Of a stretch of DNA of 64,000 nucleotides, positions 25,776-35,570 are shown in pieces; positions within the stretch are counted from its first letter, which is position 1, and every line of letters starts with the position of its first letter. The stretch is from Mucilaginibacter sp. (GTDB lineage Bacteria > Bacteroidota > Bacteroidia > Sphingobacteriales > Sphingobacteriaceae): positions 1-64,000 of the forward strand of contig JARLHA010000005.1 of assembly GCA_031292485.1 (NCBI GenBank), given 5' to 3'. Made by a program: the position numbers and the translations under genes. The notes under the pieces were generated by a model. It saw only the letters and a list, made by a program, of their open reading frames with translations. It made no database searches and was not told the DNA's origin.

Positions 25776-26852
25776 ATGGTGAACGTTGTTGGAGTCGAAA
25801 ACTCGTCCGTTGAAAACTCTAATGAGTCTCGAGTGGGAGTATTGGATATACTAAGGGCAATGGCAATTACCTTTGTCGTGTTAACACATTATAAAGAACA
25901 AATATTTCCAGGAGGATCTATTGGCGTTTCAATATTCTTTTGTTTAAGCGGTTACCTTATTACAAGAAATTTACTGCGGAAGGATGTGTCGATTCCGAAT
26001 TTTTTAATAAGAAGAATATTTAGAATATACCCTGCCTACTTGTTTGTCTGCTTTTTACACCTTTTTATTTTATATTATACCAGATCAACATATTATGAAA
26101 CGTATGTAAATGAACTTCCAAATTTTTTGCTGATTATCAAAATGCCTGAAAAATGGTTGGGTTATGGGGTGGGTGTTTTCTGGACTTTGCAGATAGAACT
26201 GATGTTTTATTTTTTAATTCCGTTCCTTATTAAATGGACGGATTCAATTATTAGAAAAAGTATTGTCATTTCTCTTATTGTGATTTCTGTTTTTTTGAAG
26301 TTGATGGTTTTTTGGGATGTATTTCAGCTTTCAACTTATTCTATTTTCAGAACATTTTATTGGATGGATAATTTGCTCTATGGAACACTCGCGGCTCTGC
26401 TTTTGGAGAAGTTTGATTTTAAAAAGTTAAATGCCAAATCAAAACAGATGTTAGCTGTTCTTAGTTTTCTTCTTTTTTTAATTTTTTTAACAATTGCGTC
26501 ATTTGTAATTTTTTGGACGAGCATAGGGAAATTCTGGCCATTTCAATCAAGTTTAACAAGCTTATTAACGGGAATCATCATTTTCTTTAGCCTAAAATAT
26601 CAATTGCTAAATAATATACGCCCAAAAATTATTTCACTTATTTCTCTTTTAGCGTATTCAATATATTTGGCGCACCCATTTCCGCTTGACTATTTTTTTC
26701 CTTGCAAACATTTTTTTAATGTGTCGAATATTGAGTATAAAGCGATAACCTTAACTGCCCTTATTTTACTGATACTATTCCTGCATTACGTAATTGAAAA
26801 GCCTGGGATGAAACTAGGGAAGAGGTTATCCGACTTTATTGCTGCAAAGTAA
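25776..26852 (+). CDS. Acyltransferase 3 family membrane protein
   Basis: A 358-aa polytopic protein with about ten membrane segments and the family motifs ILRAMAITFVVLTHY near residue 25, containing the catalytic-type histidine, and GVFWTLQIELMFYFLIPF near 130. It likely O-acetylates a lipopolysaccharide, capsule or other surface glycan. It faces against all surrounding phage genes and its DNA is AT-richer, so it is a probable lysogenic-conversion cargo gene. The first 12 residues may belong to an over-long start. Confidence 0.88.
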   Translation: MVNVVGVENSSVENSNESRVGVLDILRAMAITFVVLTHYKEQIFPGGSIGVSIFFCLSGYLITRNLLRKDVSIPNFLIRRIFRIYPAYLFVCFLHLFILYYTRSTYYETYVNELPNFLLIIKMPEKWLGYGVGVFWTLQIELMFYFLIPFLIKWTDSIIRKSIVISLIVISVFLKLMVFWDVFQLSTYSIFRTFYWMDNLLYGTLAALLLEKFDFKKLNAKSKQMLAVLSFLLFLIFLTIASFVIFWTSIGKFWPFQSSLTSLLTGIIIFFSLKYQLLNNIRPKIISLISLLAYSIYLAHPFPLDYFFPCKHFFNVSNIEYKAITLTALILLILFLHYVIEKPGMKLGKRLSDFIAAK

Positions 26853-27011
26853 AATCGTTGCATAAGTCACGTAAAATCTATTCGCCATGTAAAAGGATTC
26901 CTCAACATAAAATAGTATTGAAAGAAACGCGATGTTTGTATAGCATCAGCGTTGAATCAACAGCATGAAGTTTTTTTAATAGAAGATTTTTTGAACATTA
27001 AGGTATTTCAA

Positions 27012-27395
27012 CTACGAAATAACCATCCCAAGCAAGTTAAAATACGCATCACGATAACTAAATTTCTTAAGTGTTCCGTCAAGCTGAACTACTTCTTTAT
27101 CGCCTGAAATATCAAGCGACATAAAGTCAACCTCATTTAATTCGATAATGTCGATTTTATAAATTTCTTTTAAAACCAATTCGGTGTCCTTTTGTGATTG
27201 AACAACTGTTTCATCGGTCATTCTTTCGTTAATTAAATAGATTTTTCCCTCTATTATTTTTAACGCGTGATCAACAGCTATTTTGCATAGGTTGATTTTG
27301 TTTGCAAGGGCGAAAGGAATATTATTGCAGGCTCGCAAAATACCCGCGCAATGACTAATTAATTGAAGCTGTTGACTATTAAATGATTTTTTCAT
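27012..27395 (-). CDS. Phage protein of unknown function behind the tail fibre
   Basis: From ATG 27395 the product is 127 aa (MKKSFNSQQLQLIS). The upstream 57 bases overlap the fibre gene and are not needed. It is mostly helical, has HALKIIEGKIYLINER and a C-terminal block with KKFSYRDAYFN. In this place a fibre-assembly or tail-tip chaperone is plausible but not shown. Confidence 0.6.
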   Translation of the reverse strand: MKKSFNSQQLQLISHCAGILRACNNIPFALANKINLCKIAVDHALKIIEGKIYLINERMTDETVVQSQKDTELVLKEIYKIDIIELNEVDFMSLDISGDKEVVQLDGTLKKFSYRDAYFNLLGMVIS

Positions 27396-27414
27396 ATTTC
27401 TGATTTGATTATTT

Positions 27415-29682
27415 TTACCAAGCCGCTTGCCAAGAAGTACCGTCATATACAAACAATTTATGAAGGGTCAAATCATAAACGGCCAAACTTTCTGAAGGAG
27501 AAGAAATCGCATTCCGTTGCGTCGTAGTCATTTGAGTCCATGGAATAGTACCTTTAGACGTGCTTCCACTCACTGTAAATAAAGATGTATTGACTTCTGT
27601 ATTGGTTCCTATACAAAGACTTCCGCTGGAAAATAACCTCATTTTCTCTGTGTTTTGAGTGCCAAAAAGTATGTCAGTTGCACTCTCGGTTAGAATACAA
27701 AAGCCATAATTCGATGATGTTGGAAGCCAACCACCACCAGATGAGCTCGAAATACCAATGTAGGCATTACCTCCACCACTGTTAAATTTTTGGCCAAATG
27801 CGTTTGTACCCGCATTACCTAAAGTGATTTCATTTCCACCTGCTGAGGTCCCAAACGAAACATTGCCAAACGACGTACTTCCAGACACTGATAAAGAACC
27901 GCTTACATTTAGGTTGTAACCGAATGTTGCAGATCCAGACGATGCAAATATCAAAGCAGCGTTTCCGTTCGGCGTAGATCCATATGCGTTTGTACAATTT
28001 GTAAATATTGTGAGTGCCCCCCCAGAGGAATAAGTCCCCGCTTGTATGTAGTTTGTTCCGTTATTACCTAAAATAAGCCATCCTATCGAACTGCTATTAC
28101 CTAAAGATGTGACAAAGTTGGTGTCACCTGTCTGAGTTGTTAATAATTGTAGGTTCGGTTGATTGGCGCTTAAAGATAGAGAGTAACTACCCAGATTCAC
28201 TACCCTATTGCCTGACAGCGTGCCGTCGCTAGAATAAATCGAGGAGCCTACGGTTCCACTATACTGGGGTATGTTTAAAGTCCCACCAGTAAAGGTTGCT
28301 GCACCGCTGGTGCCACTCGTTGTTAAAGTGATTGTATTTTGTTTGCTATTTAATTGTGTTTGAATGGAACTCGTTACATCGTAATAATTTTTGGTGATAC
28401 CATTAATAGTATTCAACGTCGGATTAGGATAATTTCCCGTCAAATCCCCTCCGGCAGCTATTCCGGATATTCCGGTTAAATAGGAGTTGTTATCGTAACT
28501 TAGGGTATTACCTGCTGCTTTCACAAACCCTGTACCGTTAATGATATTGATATTTGTGCTTCCGTCGAACGAAACTCCCTGGATGTTTCTGGCCGTTTGC
28601 AGGGCGGTGGCGCTGGCGGCGTTACCGGTAGTATTCTGGTTAAATACGGGGAAGGTGTTGGTGCCTGAGGTGAGGTTTTTATTGGTCAGGTTCTCTGTGA
28701 GCGAAGCGTAGTCACCTGCAGTTGGGGTAACAGCTCCAGATCTTCCGTTAAAAGTAACTACTCCGGCAGAGCCTCCGCTCAATGCGCTGTCTATATAAGC
28801 CTTTACCGCATTTTGGGTGGGGTAAAGCGTATCGCTGGTCCCCAGCGAGGTGTCGGTTGATTTATTTGCACTATCCTCTGCCGTATAACCCAAAGCATTT
28901 TGTTTGCCAGCTAAAGCTGTGGCCATATTGGTATTGTCATCTGGTTGGCCGGACAGATGGGCGAATGAGTTGTCCTCCCATTCGGTATTGAAATCTGTGC
29001 CGTCGGCTTTTACCAAAATTTGGCCTGCGGTGCCACCTGTTTGTATGCCTGTACCAATAAGCGAAGTACCATCGCCCCAAACGCCCGCTATTTTTGGCCC
29101 ATATAGTACATAGGTGCCGGTATTGATATAAAAATTACCGTTAATGCCTGTGGTACTATTCGACGGCACTGTGGTGCCAAATAAAATGGTGTTGCCATTG
29201 GTTCCGTTTGTGCCGTTGGTTCCGGCAGTACCTTGCGGACCCTGCGGGCCGGTGGCCATTGAAAATACCTGCGCCCATGTGCCTGAAGATTTTTGGTAAA
29301 ATATACCGGTTAAAGTATTGATGTAACTGTCGGAATTTTTGCCGGTGGATGTTCCCGGGATACCAACACCATAAATTAAAGTGCCATCGGCGGCATTTGC
29401 CGCAGGGATGGTGTAAACCACCGTCCATGTGCCGGATACCTTTTGTGCAAACGAACCGGCTGAGGTATTTACAAATACATCGCCATTATTGCCGCTGGTG
29501 TTTTGCGGCAGCACAGTGCCAAAAGAGATCTTAGCGCCCGTAGTCAGGTTTGCCTCTAAAAACTGAAGCAGCAGGGTAAAGGTGTATTGGTAGTCGGTAC
29601 CCCCATCTACCAATACAGAAACGTCGGCCGCGCTGATGGAGGTGGCTACAGGTAGTTCGCTTATTTTTTTATCGGTTGGCAT
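27415..29682 (-). CDS. Phage tail fibre protein with collagen-like segment
   Basis: A 755-aa protein. The N-terminal part (ELPVATSISAADVSVLVD) has a tail-attachment-type start. Repeated GD-Y-NT...GTW modules cover about residues 60-210, with a short collagen-like stretch (GPQGPQGTAGTNGTNGTNG) near 145-165. Next come helical and beta repeats (AGVVTFNGRSGAVTPTAGDYASLTENLTNKNLTSGTNTF near 305-345). The C-terminal part is Ser/Gly-rich with a final KLFVYDGTSWQAAW. It probably forms the trimeric host-recognition fibre. Base composition shifts near 28560 (see findings). Confidence 0.85.
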   Translation of the reverse strand: MPTDKKISELPVATSISAADVSVLVDGGTDYQYTFTLLLQFLEANLTTGAKISFGTVLPQNTSGNNGDVFVNTSAGSFAQKVSGTWTVVYTIPAANAADGTLIYGVGIPGTSTGKNSDSYINTLTGIFYQKSSGTWAQVFSMATGPQGPQGTAGTNGTNGTNGNTILFGTTVPSNSTTGINGNFYINTGTYVLYGPKIAGVWGDGTSLIGTGIQTGGTAGQILVKADGTDFNTEWEDNSFAHLSGQPDDNTNMATALAGKQNALGYTAEDSANKSTDTSLGTSDTLYPTQNAVKAYIDSALSGGSAGVVTFNGRSGAVTPTAGDYASLTENLTNKNLTSGTNTFPVFNQNTTGNAASATALQTARNIQGVSFDGSTNINIINGTGFVKAAGNTLSYDNNSYLTGISGIAAGGDLTGNYPNPTLNTINGITKNYYDVTSSIQTQLNSKQNTITLTTSGTSGAATFTGGTLNIPQYSGTVGSSIYSSDGTLSGNRVVNLGSYSLSLSANQPNLQLLTTQTGDTNFVTSLGNSSSIGWLILGNNGTNYIQAGTYSSGGALTIFTNCTNAYGSTPNGNAALIFASSGSATFGYNLNVSGSLSVSGSTSFGNVSFGTSAGGNEITLGNAGTNAFGQKFNSGGGNAYIGISSSSGGGWLPTSSNYGFCILTESATDILFGTQNTEKMRLFSSGSLCIGTNTEVNTSLFTVSGSTSKGTIPWTQMTTTQRNAISSPSESLAVYDLTLHKLFVYDGTSWQAAW

Positions 29683-29753
29683 ATTATTTTTTTTGATGAC
29701 ACTGATTTGAGAAGGATTTCACGGATTGGATCGGTTATATTGCTTAATCGTGT

Positions 29754-30386
29754 CTAGTTCATGAATTCGGTTATAGGCAGGTAACTATCGGCGCCTGAAG
29801 GATCGAAACCTGATGGAAAATTGAAACTGGTGCGATCGACACTGCGGATCCGCGGGCCAGACTGGCGGCTGCTTTTGTTTTTGCCGTTATATTGCCATAA
29901 AGGGAAATCGGCTTTATTATCCCAGAGGAATTTCTCCACCTCGTTGGCATGGGCATTGGCAACGCTACGCTGTTGTTGCACCAGTTTTACAATATCCTTT
30001 GGCGCAACCGGGTCGCCCATATCATGGTGTTTTACAACCGGACCTGTTGCCGTATAATGTACCGCATCGGCCTCAATAAACCTGGCGAAGGTGAAGTAAA
30101 CCAATGTTGGCAGCAGGCCTTCATATAAAACTATGTGGCCGTATTTATCCAGGTATTCGCTGCCGTTCAACAGATCTTTGTACGGTTGCGGCGCGGTATC
30201 CTGCAAGGTGCCGTCGCTGTTAAAGTGCTGCATAAAATCGTAATACAAAGCATGGCCTAAAAATGGTTTCAGGTCGAGGTCCTGGGCTTTTTTGATGAAA
30301 ACATTAAGGCGCTCGGGCTTTATATTAACGGAGATGTCCTCGTAATTTTGAAATGTGGTTGGGTTGATGAGATAAATGGTGTTCAT
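29754..30386 (-). CDS. Head-tail connector or neck protein (DUF6712-like)
   Basis: A 210-aa protein starting MNTIYLINPTTFQNYEDIS. The LNVFIKKAQDLDLKPFLG block near residue 30 and the helical region TLVYFTFARFIEADAVHYT near 115 are typical of the DUF6712 family found beside portal genes in Bacteroidota phages. It probably joins the capsid vertex to the tail. It lies between portal and fibre genes. Confidence 0.65.
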   Translation of the reverse strand: MNTIYLINPTTFQNYEDISVNIKPERLNVFIKKAQDLDLKPFLGHALYYDFMQHFNSDGTLQDTAPQPYKDLLNGSEYLDKYGHIVLYEGLLPTLVYFTFARFIEADAVHYTATGPVVKHHDMGDPVAPKDIVKLVQQQRSVANAHANEVEKFLWDNKADFPLWQYNGKNKSSRQSGPRIRSVDRTSFNFPSGFDPSGADSYLPITEFMN

Positions 30387-30549
30387 GTGGGTTGGTTGAT
30401 TAAGTTAGATTTAGTTGATTCGGTTGAATTAGTTAAACAGGCTGTAACCCTGAGGTTTTTGAAGGATGCGCGTAAAGGCCTTTTGCCACATGCTTCGAGA
30501 GCCTCAGCATGACAACGCCCCTAATCCAACCCAATCAACCATAAACTAA
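30387..30549. repeat. GGTTGATTAAGTT-type inverted repeat
   Basis: The gap between portal and connector genes carries GGTTGATTAAGTTAG on one side and AACCCAATCAACC on the other, plus an inner CATGCTTCGAGAGCCTCAGC segment. Related to the repeat at 32806-32925. Confidence 0.6.
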
Positions 30550-31833
30550 TTAAAGACACATCGCTTCTGCCTCGGCCTGCTTAAAGCCGTAAACATAAAC
30601 CAGCGTGGCTATTTTATTTTGGGCTGGGATATCAGCTAAAAGCAATTGGTTAATACTGCCACCTGCTTTGATACCTGTAATATCATCGGATACATTTGCT
30701 GGTACCGGCAGAATGTTCCAGTTACCTGCAGGGTTGACGTCCGTATAATAATGGCTGAATATTTCCGCGAATGTTTCCGATAGTTCCAGCCTTTCCGGTG
30801 CAGTATTGTCGCTAAATTCGCGGATTGCTACTTTCTTTTCACCGCCATTGCTTAAGCCTGATGCACCTTCTGAATTGATGAGCTCTTTTGGTATCGAAAA
30901 ACCTTTAATTATCCTGGCCTCTACCGATTTCTCCGTCGTTTCAAAAAGCTTGTCGTTGTTTTGGATTGAATAGGGTTTAAACTCCGGTTTCGATGTTTCG
31001 TCCTCATACTCAATTACGATGATCTTTTGCGCGCTTTTTGCTCCCTGGAACGATCCAAGATCTTTTTCCAGCTGCGACGGCATATTGCTGTAAGGCAATT
31101 CATCATTGTCAGGGCCACTGTTATCGGCCTCTTCCCTGCGGGCCTGCATAAAAAGCATGGTGCTGGGTAAAAAGCCGGTGGTTACTTCGCGGTTGTTGAA
31201 GATCTTTATACCGGCTTCGGTCTCAAAATCTTCCCAAACGGAATCTGCTTCAATCAGCGGGTAATCGTCCACCTCGGGATTAAAGTAAAACAGCTGCCCT
31301 TTGTATTTATCCCAGCCGCCTGCGGCCAATACCTGGTTTTTTATCACCTGTTCATCCGGGTTGTATTTATCAAGGAAGGTGATCTTGCTGCGCATGATGT
31401 TCTTCCATGTTTTGCGGCCCCAGTCAGTGTAAATGGCGCATTTGTCTGCGGTTTCAGGGCAATCGGTATCGCCCAGGCGGATATCCTCAAACTTTACATA
31501 ATTTACCGATGCTATTTTAAAATTAGCATTGTAATTTACATGGATGCCAAAACCGGTAAACAAAGCCTTATCGGCAGCTACCGCCTTTAGCAGTTTGGCT
31601 AATGTTAGACCTTTTGGGTTGATGATCTGTTTGCCCAGGTCCGGTTCTTCAAATCCATTTCCGCCAATAAATTTTGCCCTTTTGTTCCAGCAATCTTTAG
31701 CGGTAGGGGAGGCAGCTACCAGTTCGAGCATACGTTGCGGATAAGCATTATCCAGGTCGTAGTTGAGTATGCCAAATGTTTGATTCGGGCGTACAAATAT
31801 CCTCCGCTCTATTTGTGGCAGGTAAGTCTTCAT
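30550..31833 (-). CDS. Phage portal protein
   Basis: A 427-aa protein placed next to connector and head genes. Features fit Bacteroidota portal proteins: NYDLDNAYPQRMLELVAASPTAKDCWNKRAKFIGGNGF near residues 25-60, LFTGFGIHVNYN near 95, IFNNREVTTGFLPSTMLF near 220 and IIKGFSIPKELI near 330. The portal forms the dodecameric DNA gate at one capsid vertex. It lies downstream of the capsid gene, the reverse of the usual order. Identification is by overall pattern. Confidence 0.75.
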   Translation of the reverse strand: MKTYLPQIERRIFVRPNQTFGILNYDLDNAYPQRMLELVAASPTAKDCWNKRAKFIGGNGFEEPDLGKQIINPKGLTLAKLLKAVAADKALFTGFGIHVNYNANFKIASVNYVKFEDIRLGDTDCPETADKCAIYTDWGRKTWKNIMRSKITFLDKYNPDEQVIKNQVLAAGGWDKYKGQLFYFNPEVDDYPLIEADSVWEDFETEAGIKIFNNREVTTGFLPSTMLFMQARREEADNSGPDNDELPYSNMPSQLEKDLGSFQGAKSAQKIIVIEYEDETSKPEFKPYSIQNNDKLFETTEKSVEARIIKGFSIPKELINSEGASGLSNGGEKKVAIREFSDNTAPERLELSETFAEIFSHYYTDVNPAGNWNILPVPANVSDDITGIKAGGSINQLLLADIPAQNKIATLVYVYGFKQAEAEAMCL

Positions 31834-31860
31834 TAATTATTGAATTACTGATTTATTGAA

Positions 31861-32112
31861 TTATTGATTGGGTAAGCCGTCGCCATCTGGTGATTGTTCG
31901 CCTGGTATCATCTCGTTTACTTCGGGGAGTATTATTTCCGGAATCTCCGGATGTCCGTTTGCCGGGCAGTCCTCAAACAATACTGCGATATGCGGGTAAC
32001 GTTGCAGGTACCATTCAGCTTCTTCATCACTCAGGTTATCGTTGTCATGCATTGCATGCGATCCGGATGCGAACTGGTGTTTGCCGGGTTTAAGGATGTA
32101 TTTCTTTGTCAT
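31861..32112 (-). CDS. Small phage protein upstream of portal
   Basis: An 83-aa acidic protein with a KPGKHQFASGSHAMHDND start, a central helix (SDEEAEWYLQRYPHIAVLFED) and a Pro/Glu-rich tail. A small protein of this kind is common in Bacteroidota phages between portal and capsid genes. It could be a head-decoration or completion factor. Confidence 0.6.
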   Translation of the reverse strand: MTKKYILKPGKHQFASGSHAMHDNDNLSDEEAEWYLQRYPHIAVLFEDCPANGHPEIPEIILPEVNEMIPGEQSPDGDGLPNQ

Positions 32113-32117
32113 TTGTT

Positions 32118-32206
32118 TTTTAGTTCATAGTTAATAAATCATGGTTCATTGCAGAAGAGTGGTTCACGGCCCGTAATAAAATTTGCGTTTTACCATGAAC
32201 TATGAA
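32118..32206. repeat. TTCATAG/CTATGAAC inverted repeat
   Basis: TTAGTTCATAGTTAATAAATCATGG on one side and TACCATGAACTATGAACTA on the other form an imperfect stem in the gap between two head-module genes. Confidence 0.65.
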
Positions 32207-32794
32207 CTACACACCCACCAGAGCTTCAATTGCCGCAAGGGTGCTGGCATAAGTGGCGCTGCCGCTGGTTGGAGGGATAGATACAGCGCGTGGCGGGTAA
32301 GGCTCCCTTAATTTATCGGGATTGGTGAGTTTTAGTTTGTAACCGCCATCCAGCGTTTCGTCAGCTGCGCTGCGCTCGGCGTCGGTAAGTATCAAACCAT
32401 TTACCGCGCCAAATAATTCGATTGCCGAATCGCTGGACTTATAGTTATTTATCACGATGGCGCGGGTACGGCCATAGCCCATGGCCATTAGCTGTGTTTT
32501 TACGTCGACAGAAAAGCCGGCAACGTTAAAGTCTATTTCCTCGGTATAACGCGGGCCAACTGATGTTTTGGCCAGTTTGGATGAGGTGTTGAAACTGTTA
32601 TTGGTACCCTCGAATTTATAGATATTGGCAGTGCCCACAGCAGTTATACCGGTTACAATAAGCGGGTTGGTGGTATCATAAGTGAGCGTGAAATCGTCCT
32701 GGTTAAAGATGTAGATCACATCCTCGATACCGGCGGTTACAGGCGATGCAGTTCCTAAACTGAACCCTGCGTTTATTTTATTGTAGATTGACAT
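32207..32794 (-). CDS. Phage head-module protein of unknown role
   Basis: A 195-aa protein (MSIYNKINAGFSLGTASPVTAG). The predicted beta-rich N-terminal half contains a DVIYIFNQDDFTLTYDT block and a C-terminal PPRAVSIPPTSGSATYASTLAAIEAL. In this location, right after the capsid gene, a tail tube, connector or decoration protein is possible. I cannot choose between them. Confidence 0.55.
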   Translation of the reverse strand: MSIYNKINAGFSLGTASPVTAGIEDVIYIFNQDDFTLTYDTTNPLIVTGITAVGTANIYKFEGTNNSFNTSSKLAKTSVGPRYTEEIDFNVAGFSVDVKTQLMAMGYGRTRAIVINNYKSSDSAIELFGAVNGLILTDAERSAADETLDGGYKLKLTNPDKLREPYPPRAVSIPPTSGSATYASTLAAIEALVGV

Positions 32795-32805
32795 GTGTTT
32801 TGTTG

Positions 32806-32925
32806 ATTAAGTTGGATTGGGTTGATTAAGTTGATTGGGTTGAGTAGGTTAATTAAGTTAGCAGGAAGTTGGGCGTCTGTAACTCAATCAACCACTCACT
32901 CAATCAACCTAATCAACTGCGCTAC
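32806..32925. repeat. TTGATTAAGTTG inverted repeat after the capsid gene
   Basis: Several TTGATTAAG/TTGATTGGG direct units at 32806-32865 are mirrored by ACTCAATCAACC units at 32880-32920, forming a long imperfect hairpin between capsid and downstream gene. Confidence 0.65.
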
Positions 32926-34130
32926 GCGCTCAGGTAAAATATCTCGTTAGCAAACTTGAAGTTAACGGCTGCTTTCATGCGGGCTTTCATGCGGACAACG
33001 TTATCGTTGGTGTAAGGCTTCATGTAAACGGTTGAAAGTTCTGAAGCATCGCCCAATAAATCGACCCCTAAAAACAGGTTGGATGAGCGTGCGCCTAAAA
33101 TGGTGTTTGCCTGCCAGTGGTTCATGATCTGTAACGGAATACCCAGGTAATCCATCTTTTTCATGTCGGTAAAGGCATTGATAACGTTGAGCGCTTTGTT
33201 AGCCTGTGCCTGTGCGAAGGCGTAACCTACATGTAACGGAACCTGAAGGTTAAAATCATCCTGGATCCGGTCTGCCGGATCAAGCTGCGCATAAACGTCG
33301 CCCAAGACAGATAGCACATTGCTTACGTTGATGTAGCTGATAGTAGCCGCAGTTGCTGTGCCTGTAAAAGTTGCTGCCAGGCGGCTGTTTACTTCGTTAT
33401 AGTTACGCACCAGTTTAAAAGTGGTTGCACTTGCTATCTGGATGAAGTAGGATTGGCCCTGTATTGAAATACCCGGCGCACCATTGGTGGTATCTTTAGT
33501 TGATCCGGTTACGGCAGTAATCGTTACCACATCGCCATCAGCTAAGGTCGAAGTATCCGAAACGGTTACCAGGCCGGTCGCGTCAATAGCAGTTGCTGAC
33601 ATTGATGTTGCCGGTTTGCCTAAACCGACTTTGTAAACGCCCGATGCGGCAGCAATAGATGGCAATAGACCCGGAAACGCTGCTGTAAAACTTGCTTCTT
33701 TGGTTGAACCTTTACCCAGCCAGTACAAACGCTCGTTGGCTATTTGTATTTTGGTTAGGTAACGCTGTACCATAAAGTCAGACAGGTCGACAACGCCTTC
33801 ATAATCCAAAAATGCGCCGGGTTTAAGGCTTTGCGCCTCCCAGCTTTGGATCAGCTTATCCCATTGTTCCTGTTTCATAAATTCGTATACTACGGGGTCA
33901 AGGTAGCTTTCGTTTTGAAGGGCGGTTGTTCCCTGGTCGTGAAATATACCCGATGGGTCCTGTAATACCACGTCGTCGTCAACATCAAGGATCACCTTGC
34001 GGGCTTTAACGTCGTTAATAACGGTCAGTAATCCACGCTTAACGGAATCAGCTTCCAAAAGTGTGCTGGCCATAAACCCGGCCAGCGCTTCGCCGGCATA
34101 GGTGTTGTTTGTAAATGTAAATTGAGCCAT
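32922..34130 (-). CDS. Major capsid protein candidate
   Basis: From ATG 34130 (MAQFTFTNNTYAGE, 402 aa); a longer start at 34175 lies in a repeat. It directly follows the ClpP-like head protease, the normal place of the capsid gene. DVYAQLDPADRIQDDFNLQVPLHVGYAF, LGIPLQIMNHWQANTILG and the C-terminal VRMKARMKAAVNFKFANEIFYL fit an HK97-like capsid pattern. A Thr/Ala-rich block (about residues 190-265) with DGDVVTITAVTGS looks like an inserted beta domain on the capsid surface. Confidence 0.8.
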   Translation of the reverse strand: MAQFTFTNNTYAGEALAGFMASTLLEADSVKRGLLTVINDVKARKVILDVDDDVVLQDPSGIFHDQGTTALQNESYLDPVVYEFMKQEQWDKLIQSWEAQSLKPGAFLDYEGVVDLSDFMVQRYLTKIQIANERLYWLGKGSTKEASFTAAFPGLLPSIAAASGVYKVGLGKPATSMSATAIDATGLVTVSDTSTLADGDVVTITAVTGSTKDTTNGAPGISIQGQSYFIQIASATTFKLVRNYNEVNSRLAATFTGTATAATISYINVSNVLSVLGDVYAQLDPADRIQDDFNLQVPLHVGYAFAQAQANKALNVINAFTDMKKMDYLGIPLQIMNHWQANTILGARSSNLFLGVDLLGDASELSTVYMKPYTNDNVVRMKARMKAAVNFKFANEIFYLSA

Positions 34131-34149
34131 TTGTTTTTTTAAGGATTTT

Positions 34150-34240
34150 TTAGTGTTTGGTTGTCCATAGACCATAGTCCATGTTTTTTGTGATTGAAAG
34201 TTTGCTGTGGTCCATCGACCATCGATTATGGTCTATTTCG
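34150..34240. repeat. GTCCATAGACCAT-type inverted repeat
   Basis: GTTGTCCATAGACCATAGTCCATG and GGTCCATCGACCATCGATTATGGTC lie between the head protease and capsid genes and can pair. A relative sits at 48600-48690. Confidence 0.65.
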
Positions 34241-35438
34241 CTACCGCTTTCCTAACCGCATTTTGTGCCAATGCAGTTTGAGGCGCGAAGAAAGGAACAG
34301 GTTCGGTTTTGGCTTTATTGCTACGTTTGGAGCCTTCGGGACTGAAGTCGGAACGAATTTCGTTTTTCACTTCTTCGCGTGTTTTTTTAAGGCGGAGGTT
34401 TGCAACTTCAAGAGCTTCTTTGGCTTCGGTTAACAATGCATTTTGCGCATGCAGTTTTGCTTTGATGGATTGCAGCTTGTTTTGAACGTCCATCGGTTTT
34501 TTTGATGATTTAAACTTGTCCGACGGTGCGCTATCGTCATCATCATCCGCGTCGGGATCTGCATCAGGGTCAGTTGCCGGAGGGACGATCTTCTGCACCT
34601 GGCCGCCCTGTACCGCTATTTTGCTGCCGCTTGCGGTGGTGTAGGTGTCGCTGGCGGCGGGGCTGTTCATGTCTTCGTCGTTGTAAACTTCGGTGCCTTC
34701 ATCCAGTTCGCCGGCATGGTGCAGTGTGCCCTTGTCCGTAATGGTTTGTTTGTTTACTACCTTCTTAAAGAAGTTCATAATCTTATCCAAAACCGACGTG
34801 GTTTTTTCGATAAGTTCTTTGTTTTCGATGTTCATGTTGCTTTTTTTGGTTAAGATTTTGTTGATATAGCGCTGGTAAAATACCGGCGCCGTGTTTACAT
34901 AGTTTTTAATGAGTGCGCTGTTAGTAATTTCGGCGCTGTAGTCTTCCACCTGGTCAATAAAGCCCAGGTCGAGCGCCTGGTCGGCAGATAACCAGGTGAC
35001 GGCGTTGATTAAGCTATTGATAGTAACGCCGTCCAACCCGGTTTTGTCCATATAGATCTGCGCCAAACGCGCCTGCACTATATTCAACATCTGCACATCT
35101 TTTAAAAGTTCATCGGCATTGCCGCCGGTACCCACCATCGGTTTGTGGATCATCAGCAATGCGTATTTACTCATCACTGCTTGCTTGCCGCCCATAGCTA
35201 CTATGGAAGCCGCCGAAGCCGCCAACGCATCGATATAAGTGATCACATTGCCATTGTATTTTTTAAGCAGATCGTAAATAGCAATAGCGTCAAAAGCGCT
35301 GCCGCCTACCGAGCTGATATGCACTTCAACATCCTGCCCGGCGGCTGCTTCAAGTTGCGCTTGAACATAGGTTGATGATAGGGTACCGGAGCCAATGCAA
35401 TCGGTATCTGTGTCGTATAGGTATATTTTGTAACTCAT
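34233..35438 (-). CDS. ClpP-like head maturation protease with scaffold-like tail
   Basis: A 401-aa protein. The ClpP fold spans about residues 1-190 with the catalytic serine in ALAASAASIVAMGG near residue 97 and histidine in LLMIHKPMV near 120. The catalytic aspartate is expected downstream of TWLSADQALDLGF. Residues 195-310 are polar and acidic (DPDADPDADDDDDS), and 310-370 form a coiled coil. Such serine-protease/scaffold fusions cleave and shape the procapsid. It precedes the capsid gene, as expected. Confidence 0.88.
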   Translation of the reverse strand: MSYKIYLYDTDTDCIGSGTLSSTYVQAQLEAAAGQDVEVHISSVGGSAFDAIAIYDLLKKYNGNVITYIDALAASAASIVAMGGKQAVMSKYALLMIHKPMVGTGGNADELLKDVQMLNIVQARLAQIYMDKTGLDGVTINSLINAVTWLSADQALDLGFIDQVEDYSAEITNSALIKNYVNTAPVFYQRYINKILTKKSNMNIENKELIEKTTSVLDKIMNFFKKVVNKQTITDKGTLHHAGELDEGTEVYNDEDMNSPAASDTYTTASGSKIAVQGGQVQKIVPPATDPDADPDADDDDDSAPSDKFKSSKKPMDVQNKLQSIKAKLHAQNALLTEAKEALEVANLRLKKTREEVKNEIRSDFSPEGSKRSNKAKTEPVPFFAPQTALAQNAVRKAVAK

Positions 35439-35570
35439 AATTTTTAGTCGGAAAGTCCGGAAGTCAGTAAAGTCCGGAAGATGAATAAAAGGTTAAATGA
35501 ACGTGCTTTTTTAACGCGAGGATAGCCAGTATTTGGCTAAATGCTTTTTATGCTGTTTGGCATAATTAAA

